From: Pedobacter sp. Leaf170
GTDB taxonomy: Bacteria > Bacteroidota > Bacteroidia > Sphingobacteriales > Sphingobacteriaceae
Assembly (NCBI RefSeq): GCF_920984665.1
Contig: NZ_CAKLBP010000007.1
Span: 248,001-312,000 of the forward strand
Reading direction: 5' to 3'
DNA length: 64,000 bases
Shown: in pieces, positions 43,118 through 51,095 of the stretch
Numbering within the stretch: the first letter of the stretch is position 1
How the letters are laid out: each line of letters begins with the position of its first letter
Made by a program: the position numbers and the translations under genes
The notes under the pieces: model-generated
Told to the model about the DNA's origin: nothing
The model's database searches: none
Seen by the model: only the letters and a program-made list of their open reading frames with translations

Positions 43118-45328
43118 TTATTTTTTAAAAGCTACGTAAAATGTAGAACCTTCATTTAGTTTACTATCAAACCAAACTCTGCCATTATGTTTTTCTACAA
43201 CTCTTTTTACAATAGCCAAGCCTACTCCAGTTCCATCTATCTCTTTAACGTTGTCCATGCGCTTAAAAAGCTCAAAAACCCTATCGTAATAACGATTATC
43301 AATTCCTATACCATTATCGGTAATTGTATAAATTATCTCATCTCCATCTATATATGAAGATACCTCGATTTTTGGTTTTGTTGCTTTAGATGAATATTTA
43401 ACCGCATTACTAATCAGATTTGTAAATGCTTGCGCAATGAATGTTTTATCTCCCTTTAAATCTGTTAATTGCCCTAAAATTAGTTCGGCATTGTCTGCTT
43501 TAAAAGCATTCCACACTTCATGGGTAATTTCTTTAATTAAAGATTCCATATCAACCACTTCAAAATCAATTTCAGAGCGGCCAACCCTCGCTAAATTTAG
43601 TATCTCTTTGATTAAGAAATTCATTTTGTTGGCACCTGTTAATATCCTTTCCAGCATCTTTCTGCCGCCTTCATCAATACTTTTATTTTTAAGCAATAAT
43701 TCGGTATAGGTTTTTACAGAGGTAAGAGGTGTTCTTAAATCGTGAGAAATTGTATAGCTAAAGGTATCCAACTCATCATAAGCTGCCTGTAGCTTTTCAT
43801 TTAACAATCTGATTTCGTTAGCCTTTTTATTTACATCGGTAATAATAACCTCGCGAATGCGAAGAACAGATGCAATTTCTTCTGCAAGCCATTTTTCGGA
43901 AGTGTTATTAACAACCTGAGACCATTTCTCAAAAGATTTTCTTGGAGATAAACCTTCTAAGCCATCAGGCAATATTTCTGTTGGTTTTTCTGGGTTACCC
44001 GCCCATTGAACTGTGGTAATTTGTTCTGGTTTAAACCAGATTATCATTTCGTTTAAATCTTTACTTAAGTTACACGCCAAAATACCCGAACCTAAATTTT
44101 TGTATTTTTTAGCAGGATGAAAAATTTCAGGTAATCGATGTGTATAATAAATGGATTCTTCATTAATGCTCTTCAACCACTCTGCTAATTCCCATATATC
44201 TTCATCAGCAGGAACATTGCCTAAGGTTTTTAATTTATTTTCAAAAATTATGGCTACACCTGTTCCTAGCGTGATATCGAAAAGTGATTTTTTATGACCC
44301 GCTAATGCATCTATTAAATATTTATCTCTTGATAAATGCTCTGTTAATATGGTAGCAGTATCTTTAAATTTTTCAATAATTTCAGAGTCTTCCTCGCCCT
44401 GGCGATATTCTAAAGCCGAAGAAAGGATTTCACCGATTAATTTAGAGCCTTCTCTTGCTTTATAATCGATAAATTTAGCACTGTAATTATGACATGCGAT
44501 TAAGCCCCAAAGTTCTCCTTTACAAATAAGTGATATGCTAAAGCTAGAATGCACACCCATATTTTTTAAGTATTGAATATGAATTGGCGAAACGGCTCTT
44601 AAAACACCATTGGTTAAATCTAGTGGTTTGTCTTCTTCAAAAGTAATAATTTTAGCATCCTCTGCGTTTACATCAGCAATTAAACGGGTTAAATTAAGTT
44701 TATATAATTCTCTTGCTTGTTTAGGAATATCTGATGCCGGGTAGTGCAAACCAAAAAAAGGCTCTAATTTTGATTCCAGCTCTTCGGCAACCACTTCACC
44801 ATGCCCTTCTTCCTGAAATTTGTAAACCATTACTCTATCGTAATCGATGAGCTTTTTAACCTCAATAGCGGCGCCTTTTAAAAGTGCAGCAACTGTTTTC
44901 CCTTGCAGCATAGCTGATGCAGAACGGCCAATAGCACTTTGAAGATCGTATTGTAATGTTACCGGTTCAAACTCCAATAACCAATTATCTACCGATTCAG
45001 AAATTATTAGGTAGTAAGGCTTAACGCCTATAGCAGTTGGATGTGGACTTATAGCATGAAAACTCTTTCTTATCACTCCAAGCCTCAATAAATCTTCAAT
45101 ATCAAATTGAATCTCATTTTGGGTGAAAAAACTATTTAAAATGCTTACAGATTTGTTCAGAAAGTTTTTAGCAGATTCACCCAAAAAAGTTTCAGCATTT
45201 TCACTAATATATGATATAGTATGATTAGCTTTTTTTACCGCAACAAGAAAGCCATGTGATTGCACTTTGCCGGGAATGTGAATTGGCTCTTTGTCACAAT
45301 TGGTTAAATCTACTGAGAAATTATTCAT
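43118..45328 (-). CDS. bphP: Bacteriophytochrome histidine kinase (PAS-GAF-PHY-HisKA-HATPase)
   Basis: A 736-residue red/far-red light sensor. The N-terminal region has the biliverdin-attachment Cys11 in LTNCDKEPIHIPG, followed by VQSHG. The PAS domain covers about 10-110, GAF about 130-300 (chromophore motif HYPASDIPKQAR) and PHY about 310-490. A HisKA helix bears His near 528 (ISHDLRTPL), and the HATPase has the N and G boxes (NAVKYSS, DNGIGI). The Met at 45328 is used because the longer start at 45346 falls within the promoter -7 box. The response regulator is coupled directly downstream and heme oxygenase follows. Confidence 0.95.
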   Translation of the reverse strand: MNNFSVDLTNCDKEPIHIPGKVQSHGFLVAVKKANHTISYISENAETFLGESAKNFLNKSVSILNSFFTQNEIQFDIEDLLRLGVIRKSFHAISPHPTAIGVKPYYLIISESVDNWLLEFEPVTLQYDLQSAIGRSASAMLQGKTVAALLKGAAIEVKKLIDYDRVMVYKFQEEGHGEVVAEELESKLEPFFGLHYPASDIPKQARELYKLNLTRLIADVNAEDAKIITFEEDKPLDLTNGVLRAVSPIHIQYLKNMGVHSSFSISLICKGELWGLIACHNYSAKFIDYKAREGSKLIGEILSSALEYRQGEEDSEIIEKFKDTATILTEHLSRDKYLIDALAGHKKSLFDITLGTGVAIIFENKLKTLGNVPADEDIWELAEWLKSINEESIYYTHRLPEIFHPAKKYKNLGSGILACNLSKDLNEMIIWFKPEQITTVQWAGNPEKPTEILPDGLEGLSPRKSFEKWSQVVNNTSEKWLAEEIASVLRIREVIITDVNKKANEIRLLNEKLQAAYDELDTFSYTISHDLRTPLTSVKTYTELLLKNKSIDEGGRKMLERILTGANKMNFLIKEILNLARVGRSEIDFEVVDMESLIKEITHEVWNAFKADNAELILGQLTDLKGDKTFIAQAFTNLISNAVKYSSKATKPKIEVSSYIDGDEIIYTITDNGIGIDNRYYDRVFELFKRMDNVKEIDGTGVGLAIVKRVVEKHNGRVWFDSKLNEGSTFYVAFKK

Positions 45329-45343
45329 AAAAATATTTGTATA

Positions 45344-45373
45344 CAAAAGTATCAGATTTATCGGCTTTACAAA
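45344..45373 (-). promoter_or_regulatory. bphP promoter
   Basis: Minus strand TTTG (-33, at 45370-45373), an 18-base spacer and TACTTTTG (-7, at 45344-45351), a near-perfect Bacteroidetes promoter. It fixes the bphP start at 45328. Confidence 0.7.
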
Positions 45374-45412
45374 CTCCTGTACTTTAAATAGATTTAAAAT
45401 TTTTCATTTCAG

Positions 45413-45442
45413 TTTTGCGGTTTATTTTTTATTATATATTTG
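45413..45442 (+). promoter_or_regulatory. Promoter of the second response regulator
   Basis: TTTTG (45413-45417), a 17-base spacer and TATATTTG (45435-45442). It diverges from the bphP promoter; the two -33 boxes are about 40 bases apart. Confidence 0.65.
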
Positions 45443-45465
45443 TTCAAAATTAAAAGTTCATCCCG

Positions 45466-45843
45466 TTGGCAAAAAAACACATTTTGGTTGTAGAAGACAA
45501 CCATGCAATTTTAGATGTAATTACCCTAATACTTGAAAGCGAAGCTTTTGATGTTGAAGGTTTAAATAAAGGTGCCGACTTTATTAAACATGTTCATGAT
45601 TTTTTACCTGATGTTATCATTATGGACATAATGCTTCCGGATATTGATGGCAGGGTTTTATTGAAAGAATTAAAACAAAATCCAGAAACCAAACATATTC
45701 CTGTTTTAATGATTTCGGCAAGATATAACTCGACAAACTATATGCTTGATGATATTGCTGCAGATGATTTTATGGCAAAGCCTTTTAATATTGATGAGCT
45801 GATGGATAAAATTTATGCACTTTTAAAAAAATCTAAAGCTTAG
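45466..45843 (+). CDS. Single-domain response regulator
   Basis: A 125-residue receiver domain: EDN at 10-12 for Mg2+ binding, phosphoacceptor Asp54 (VIIMDIMLP), Ser84 in MISAR and Lys105 (MAKPFN). It has no output domain. The gene opens with TTG at 45466 (AKKHILVVEDN); no ATG is near and a promoter lies 24 bases upstream. It is divergent from bphP and its promoter sits in the shared intergenic region, so it may work in the same signalling circuit, though its cognate kinase is not evident. Confidence 0.9.
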   Translation: MAKKHILVVEDNHAILDVITLILESEAFDVEGLNKGADFIKHVHDFLPDVIIMDIMLPDIDGRVLLKELKQNPETKHIPVLMISARYNSTNYMLDDIAADDFMAKPFNIDELMDKIYALLKKSKA

Positions 45844-45879
45844 GCAATAATCGATTTCAGCTATTTTATATATCTACAA

Positions 45880-46032
45880 TTATTTTTTCTTAGATTTTTC
45901 TTTAGATGTTTTCTCTACACTAACCTTTTCTGCATCCTTTGCCGAGGTTACTTTATCGCCTGCTCCTTTTGCTTTTGATTCTTTTGGTGCAGTTGCTTTG
46001 CTTTTTTCTGCTGATGTTTTCGAATTTTTCAT
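45880..46032 (-). CDS. Small Lys/Ala/Ser-rich basic protein
   Basis: A 50-residue protein, MKNSKTSAEKSKATAPKE at the start and TSKEKSKKK at the end. It is about a third Lys, with Ala, Ser, Glu and Thr and no aromatic residues. The composition resembles histone H1-like tails or stress-linked disordered peptides. The in-frame ATG, the codon use and the fit between its neighbours support a real gene, but I recognise no family. It is too short for usual gene-calling cutoffs. A chromatin or RNA-binding role is only an inference. Confidence 0.55.
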   Translation of the reverse strand: MKNSKTSAEKSKATAPKESKAKGAGDKVTSAKDAEKVSVEKTSKEKSKKK

Positions 46033-46071
46033 AATTAATTTTCCTTTACACAATTAAACTTTTAGCCATTC

Positions 46072-46416
46072 TTATGCGGCTTCAACTTCATCTGGCTTAA
46101 ATCCTTTTGAACTTCCTGGTGTTGCAATTGTAAAAACATTTGTAAACCACTCCACTCCTTTTTCGTGACTAAGCACTGCAATTTTTTTCCACTTTGTGAA
46201 ATTTTCTAACCCGGGTTTAGCATCCTGAATCCAAGCTCCAGCAGTGAAGTTTTTCACATCGGTCTCTAAAATCAGTAAATACCTTATTTCGCCAAATTTT
46301 TCCACTGTTCTTGCCAACCCGGGTAATAAAACAGTTTTTATATCCTCGCTTGTTACTTCACCTGTGGCTCTAACGCCGAAAATATTATCCTGTAAACCCG
46401 TTATTTCTGCTAGCAT
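46072..46416 (-). CDS. SpoIIAA-like/STAS-fold protein
   Basis: A 114-residue SpoIIAA-like protein (DUF3478, SEC14/STAS-related fold). Features: MLAEITGLQDNIFGVRATGEVTSEDI at the start, a central YLLILETDVKNFTAGAW and FTKWKKIAVLSHEKGVEWF near the end, and a TIATPGSSKGF tail. Members are stress-linked in some bacteria but the function is unknown. It lies 39 bases downstream of nothing in particular; the gene after it on the minus strand is the 50-residue Lys-rich protein, so the two may be co-transcribed. Confidence 0.8.
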   Translation of the reverse strand: MLAEITGLQDNIFGVRATGEVTSEDIKTVLLPGLARTVEKFGEIRYLLILETDVKNFTAGAWIQDAKPGLENFTKWKKIAVLSHEKGVEWFTNVFTIATPGSSKGFKPDEVEAA

Positions 46417-46557
46417 TCTTCAATTTTATAATATTAGAACATTATGTATTGAAAGAAGTTTGGATTTTAAACAAATTCTAAAAGGTTGTGAATCTTATAA
46501 AACAGTTATCTGATAGATGATGTTATAAATCAAAATTTAAACGAAGAAATTAAATCT

Positions 46558-47676
46558 ATGAAAATCAATTTATTAAAGATTCCAACTGCCATTGTAGCAC
46601 TGGCGATTACGATATCTGCATGTAATAGCGACTCAAATAAATCGAACACAACCGATTCCTTAACAACAGATTCAAATGCTGTTTCATCTTTAAAACCTGC
46701 TGGTCCGCCGCCAGAATGGGGAAAAACCATTAAACCTGAAATGCAGGCGGTTATTGAGAAACTGGTAAGCTATGGCGATAAGCCGCTAGAAACATTGAGC
46801 GCTGTTGATGCCCGTAAAAATCATACACCAACAGATGCTGTTATGGACTTAGTTTCGGCGAATAAAATAGAAATTCCTGCACCAATGGTAGACACGGTTG
46901 GAAAAGATATTGATGCAAATGGCGCCAAAATTCATTTAAGAATTTACACACCGAAAGAGGCAAAAGGACCATATCCGGTTATAGTTTACTATCACGGGGG
47001 TGGTTTTGTAATTGCAAACCTTGATGTGTATAATGCATCAGCACAGGCATTGGCAGAACAGGTTAATGCAGTTGTGGTTTCTGTAGCTTACAGACTGGCA
47101 CCCGAAAATAAATTTCCTGCGGCACACCAGGATGCTTTTGCTGCTTATGAATGGGTTGTTAAAAATGCGGCCAGTTTAAAAGGCGATCCGGCTAAAATTG
47201 CTGTTGTGGGCGAAAGTGCAGGTGGTAATCTGGCTGCAAACGTTTCTATAATGGCACGCGATAAAAAAATAATGATTCCGGTTCATCAGGTTTTGGTTTA
47301 CCCAATTGCACAGGCGAACATGGAAACCGAATCGTATAAAATGTATGCTGATGCAAAGCCGTTAAATAAGGCAATGATGACTTGGTTTACGGAAAAATAT
47401 CTAAATAATATGGATGAGGCTCAGAATCCTCAAATCTCATTAGTAAATGCGAAATTGCAAGGTTTGCCGCCAACAACAATTATTACGGCAGAAATAGATC
47501 CTTTACATGATGATGGTACAATGCTTGCCAATAAATTATCAGCCGCAGGCGTAAAAGTAAACAGTAGAAATTATGAAGGCGTAACCCACGAATTTTTTGG
47601 AATGGCGCTGGTTGTTCCGGAAGCAAAACAAGCTCAGGCTTACGCTGCCGAACAATTAAAAACTGCTTTTAAATAA
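46558..47676 (+). CDS. Exported alpha/beta hydrolase, HSL (esterase/lipase) family
   Basis: A 372-residue esterase with a lipoprotein signal (MKINLLKIPTAIVALAITISAC, Cys22) and a Ser/Thr-rich linker (about 23-50). The catalytic fold spans about 60-372: oxyanion motif YHGGGF, nucleophile elbow GESAGG (Ser near 219), Asp in AEIDPLHDDG and His in GVTHEFFGM, the hormone-sensitive lipase (HSL) arrangement. The protein should hydrolyse short-chain esters on the cell surface or in the periplasm; substrate unknown. It is followed by a perfect hairpin terminator. Confidence 0.9.
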   Translation: MKINLLKIPTAIVALAITISACNSDSNKSNTTDSLTTDSNAVSSLKPAGPPPEWGKTIKPEMQAVIEKLVSYGDKPLETLSAVDARKNHTPTDAVMDLVSANKIEIPAPMVDTVGKDIDANGAKIHLRIYTPKEAKGPYPVIVYYHGGGFVIANLDVYNASAQALAEQVNAVVVSVAYRLAPENKFPAAHQDAFAAYEWVVKNAASLKGDPAKIAVVGESAGGNLAANVSIMARDKKIMIPVHQVLVYPIAQANMETESYKMYADAKPLNKAMMTWFTEKYLNNMDEAQNPQISLVNAKLQGLPPTTIITAEIDPLHDDGTMLANKLSAAGVKVNSRNYEGVTHEFFGMALVVPEAKQAQAYAAEQLKTAFK

Positions 47677-47717
47677 AAAAAATGGGTTTAGCAAAATAGA
47701 ATGCTAAACCCATTTTT
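47675..47717. terminator. Bidirectional terminator between esterase and Ku genes
   Basis: AAAAATGGGTTTAGCA pairs with TGCTAAACCCATTTTT around a short loop; A and T runs on both sides. It serves both convergent genes. Confidence 0.9.
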
Positions 47718-47735
47718 AAATTCAGAGTACTCAAA

Positions 47736-48506
47736 TTAAGCCCCTTTTTTCGAGCCTAAACTCTGCATAAGTTGTTCATATAGATCATCGCTACTTGCTT
47801 TCTGCGGTTTCATCTTCTTAACGGTTGCACGCTTTCCTTTGGCTTTAGCTTTAATGATCTTTAGCAGTTCATTGTGATATTCATCCTTAAATGAGCTTAA
47901 ATCGAACTTGCTCGAATATTGCTTAATCAATGCTAAACCCACATCCATTTCTTTTTTAGTGATGGTAATATCTGTAACCTTGGTTACTTCTGCTAAACTT
48001 CGGATTTCTTCCTCAAAGCGAATTTTGGTGATCACAATAACGCCATCCATTGGATGAATAACACACAGATTTTCATTGTTACGTAATACGAACCTTGCAA
48101 CGCCTGCTTTTCCCGACTTTTCTAACGCTTTAAGCAGTAAAGCATAAGCTTTTCTGCCTTGCTTTTCTGGCTCGGTATAATACGAGGTTTCATAATAAAT
48201 AGGATTGATTTCTTTTATATCTACAAAATTTTCAAGCTCGATGATTTTTGTTTTTTCCGGAGCGGCTTCCTCAAAGTCATGCTTATCCAAAATAATATAT
48301 CTGTCTTTTAGAAAATGCCCTTTTACAATTTTTTCAAAAGGTACTTCTTTATGGGTATTTTCATTAACCCTTAAATATTTAATTTTAGCCTGATCGCGTT
48401 CATCAAGCATATCTAAATCCAGATTGCTGCTTTGTACACCAGAAAACAACTTTACCGGAATATTTACAAGTCCAAATCCAATTGATCCTTTCCAAATTGA
48501 TCTCAT
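47736..48506 (-). CDS. ku: Ku-family DNA end-binding protein
   Basis: A 256-residue bacterial Ku, the homodimer that loads onto double-strand ends for non-homologous end joining. It opens RSIWKGSIGFGLVNIPVKLFSG, a clear Ku signature, and includes a YYETSYYTEPE segment and the Lys-rich C-terminal extension (KAKAKGKRATVKKMK) that aids DNA binding. The longer frame to 48530 is disregarded; the start is at 48506. No LigD or other NHEJ gene is in the window. It is divergent from the GT4 gene. Confidence 0.95.
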   Translation of the reverse strand: MRSIWKGSIGFGLVNIPVKLFSGVQSSNLDLDMLDERDQAKIKYLRVNENTHKEVPFEKIVKGHFLKDRYIILDKHDFEEAAPEKTKIIELENFVDIKEINPIYYETSYYTEPEKQGRKAYALLLKALEKSGKAGVARFVLRNNENLCVIHPMDGVIVITKIRFEEEIRSLAEVTKVTDITITKKEMDVGLALIKQYSSKFDLSSFKDEYHNELLKIIKAKAKGKRATVKKMKPQKASSDDLYEQLMQSLGSKKGA

Positions 48507-48631
48507 ATTTTTTGTTTTATTAAGAAACATGCTAATAAATCATATTGTTTTCGATTAGAAATGTCATATTTCTTTACAGGCAAACTATTTATGGCATATC
48601 ATGTTATTTAAGTATCTATTCCTTTGAAATT

Positions 48632-50902
48632 ATGAAAATTGCTTATATATCAACTTACCCACCTCGCGAATGCGGTCTAGCCACTTTTAATCAAAACCTT
48701 GTTAATGCTTTGGCGCTTAATACTGCCTACGAAGCCGACAAAAGTTTTATTGTTGCAATGAACGAATCTGATGATTTAAATGAACATCAGTATCCGCAAG
48801 AAGTTAAGTTTGTAATTCGTCAGCAAAACCAACACGACTATTTAGAAGCTGCCAATTTCATCAACAACAGTGAGGTTGATGCCTGTATAATTGAACATGA
48901 ATTTGGAATTTTTGGAGGAGAAAGCGGTGTATTCTTATTATCCTTAATAAATAATTTAAAAAAGCCATTTATTACGGTATTGCATACGGTGTTAAAAGAA
49001 CCGAATTTTATGCAACAAACCATAATTAAAGAAATTGCAGCTAAAGCAGCTAAAATTGTGGTAATGAGCAAAAAAGCAGTTTTATTTTTAACAAGCATTT
49101 ACCAAATTCCTTCTACTCACATACAGCTTATCGAGCATGGCGTACCTGATTTGGAGCCATCAGTGGATAATGAGTTGCTACAAACTGATTTATTTAAAGG
49201 TAGAAAGGTGTTATTTACGTTTGGTTTAATCAGCAGAAATAAAGGGTTAGAAACCGTTGTAAAAGCTTTACCATCTATTGTAAAAAAACGCCCTGAAGTA
49301 TTATATGTAATTTTAGGTAATACCCATCCGGGTGTTGTAAAACATAACGGTGAAGAATATCGCGATAGCTTAAAATATTTAGCGAAGAAACTTGGCGTAG
49401 AGAATAATATCGCCTTTGTAAATAAGTTTGTATCAGAGTCTGAATTACATCAATATTTAACAGCTTGCTATTTATACATTACCCCTTACTTAAATGAGGC
49501 ACAAATAACAAGTGGAACATTATCTTATGCCGTTGGTGCAGGTGCCGCAGTTATCTCCACACCATACTGGCATGCACAAGAGTTGCTTGCGGATGATAGA
49601 GGAAAGATTTTTGATTTTAAAAACGATGAACAATTGGCAACAATTGTAAATGATTTATTAGAAAATGAGCAAAATCATATAAAACTTAAAGAGAATGCAT
49701 ACCGTTACGGTTTAAAATTGAGATGGCCTGAAATTGGAAATACTTATATCAATACTTTAAATGAAGCGATTAGCTCAGTATCAAAACCTAAGAGAGAAAT
49801 ACCGCCGATAATTGATGTTGAACGTATGCCTGCCTTAAATTTGAGCCATATCGAATTGCTAACAGACGATACAGGCATAATTCAACACGCAAAATTTGGA
49901 ATACCGAATTTAAAAGAAGGTTATTGCATTGATGATAACGCCAGGGCTTTGATATTGGTACTATTAGCTTACGAACAAGATAAAAATAAAAAAGCATTGA
50001 AGCTGATGCCTGTGTATTTGAGTTTTATTCAATACATGCAATTGGAAGACGGTAATTTTAGAAATTTCCTAAGTTTCAACAGGAATTATTTAGATGAAGT
50101 TGGCTCTGAAGATTCTTTTGGAAGAACGGTTTGGTCGTTAGGTTATTTAATTTGTGCAGCACCAAATAATTCATACCGGGAATTTGGACGTGAGCTTTTC
50201 TCAAATTCTGTTCGGCACTTTAAAGATTTAAAATATATCCGTTCTATAGCAAATACAATTATTGGGGTAAGCTATTATCTAAAGGCACACGATGGTGATG
50301 AACTTTTAATTGAGGAAATAAATCGTTTATCAGCTGTTCTGGTTGATGCTTACCGTAAAAATAAAGAAGACAAATGGCATTGGTTTGAAGATATTTTAAC
50401 CTACGATAATGCGATTTTGCCATTGGCCTTATTAAGTCATTACGAGGTAACCGGAAATTTAGAATCTTTAGAGATTGCGATGGAATCAATAGAATTTCTA
50501 AATAGTTTTTCTTTTGAAAACGGATACTTAAATCCGGTTGGAAATGCTGGTTGGATGAAGAAACATGGCAAAAACCCGGTTTACGATCAGCAGGCATTAG
50601 AAACGATGGCGATGGTTTTACTCTATCACAAAGCCTTTGAAATTACACGTGATAATAAATATTTGAATTTGATGCACATCAGCTATGAGTGGTTTTTAGG
50701 TAGAAACAGCCTACATATTCCTTTGTATGATTTTGAAACACATGGTTGTGCAGATGGTCTGCAATTTAATAGTGTAAACAGAAACCAGGGCGCTGAAAGT
50801 ACTTTAGCTTATTTCATATCTCACTTAACGGTGCTAAAGGCCGCAGAGATTGAATTTCAAACCCTTTCCTCTCCTTTAGTTGATGCAGAGAAAGTTTGTT
50901 AA
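48632..50902 (+). CDS. GT4 glycosyltransferase fused to a glycosidase-like helical domain
   Basis: A 756-residue protein. Residues 1 to about 390 form a GT-B family 4 glycosyltransferase: opening IAYISTYPPRECGLATF, HEFGIFGGESG, HTVLKEP, LFTFGLISRNKG and the donor-site segment GTLSYAVGAGAAVISTPYW. Residues about 410-756 form a helical region with ARALILVLLAYEQ, DSFGRTVWSLGYL and WHWFEDILTYDNA motifs like alpha/alpha six-barrel glycosidases. The frame could begin at 48545, but the Met at 48632 (MKIAYIST) is the family start. It faces a GH130 gene convergently, so mannan-type glycan building and trimming is a reasonable inference. Confidence 0.85.
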   Translation: MKIAYISTYPPRECGLATFNQNLVNALALNTAYEADKSFIVAMNESDDLNEHQYPQEVKFVIRQQNQHDYLEAANFINNSEVDACIIEHEFGIFGGESGVFLLSLINNLKKPFITVLHTVLKEPNFMQQTIIKEIAAKAAKIVVMSKKAVLFLTSIYQIPSTHIQLIEHGVPDLEPSVDNELLQTDLFKGRKVLFTFGLISRNKGLETVVKALPSIVKKRPEVLYVILGNTHPGVVKHNGEEYRDSLKYLAKKLGVENNIAFVNKFVSESELHQYLTACYLYITPYLNEAQITSGTLSYAVGAGAAVISTPYWHAQELLADDRGKIFDFKNDEQLATIVNDLLENEQNHIKLKENAYRYGLKLRWPEIGNTYINTLNEAISSVSKPKREIPPIIDVERMPALNLSHIELLTDDTGIIQHAKFGIPNLKEGYCIDDNARALILVLLAYEQDKNKKALKLMPVYLSFIQYMQLEDGNFRNFLSFNRNYLDEVGSEDSFGRTVWSLGYLICAAPNNSYREFGRELFSNSVRHFKDLKYIRSIANTIIGVSYYLKAHDGDELLIEEINRLSAVLVDAYRKNKEDKWHWFEDILTYDNAILPLALLSHYEVTGNLESLEIAMESIEFLNSFSFENGYLNPVGNAGWMKKHGKNPVYDQQALETMAMVLLYHKAFEITRDNKYLNLMHISYEWFLGRNSLHIPLYDFETHGCADGLQFNSVNRNQGAESTLAYFISHLTVLKAAEIEFQTLSSPLVDAEKVC

Positions 50903-50919
50903 TGAATATATTTTGAATG

Positions 50920-50954
50920 CAAAAAGCCGGATTTTAAAAAAATCCGGCTTTTTG
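50920..50954 (+). terminator. Terminator after the GT4 gene
   Basis: AAAAAGCCGGATT pairs with AATCCGGCTTTTT around a TTAAAAA-like loop, followed by TTT. It is also readable from the minus strand. Confidence 0.88.
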
Positions 50955-51095
50955 TTTTAAGAAGTTTTTTATGCTCATAAGTACGGTTAAGACTTTTTGC
51001 ACAATGTTATTCTGAACTTTGCAATGAACAGGAAAGTATCGGAGAACTAATACTTACACAAATTTTAAGAAAAAAAACTATTTATTACCCTATGA

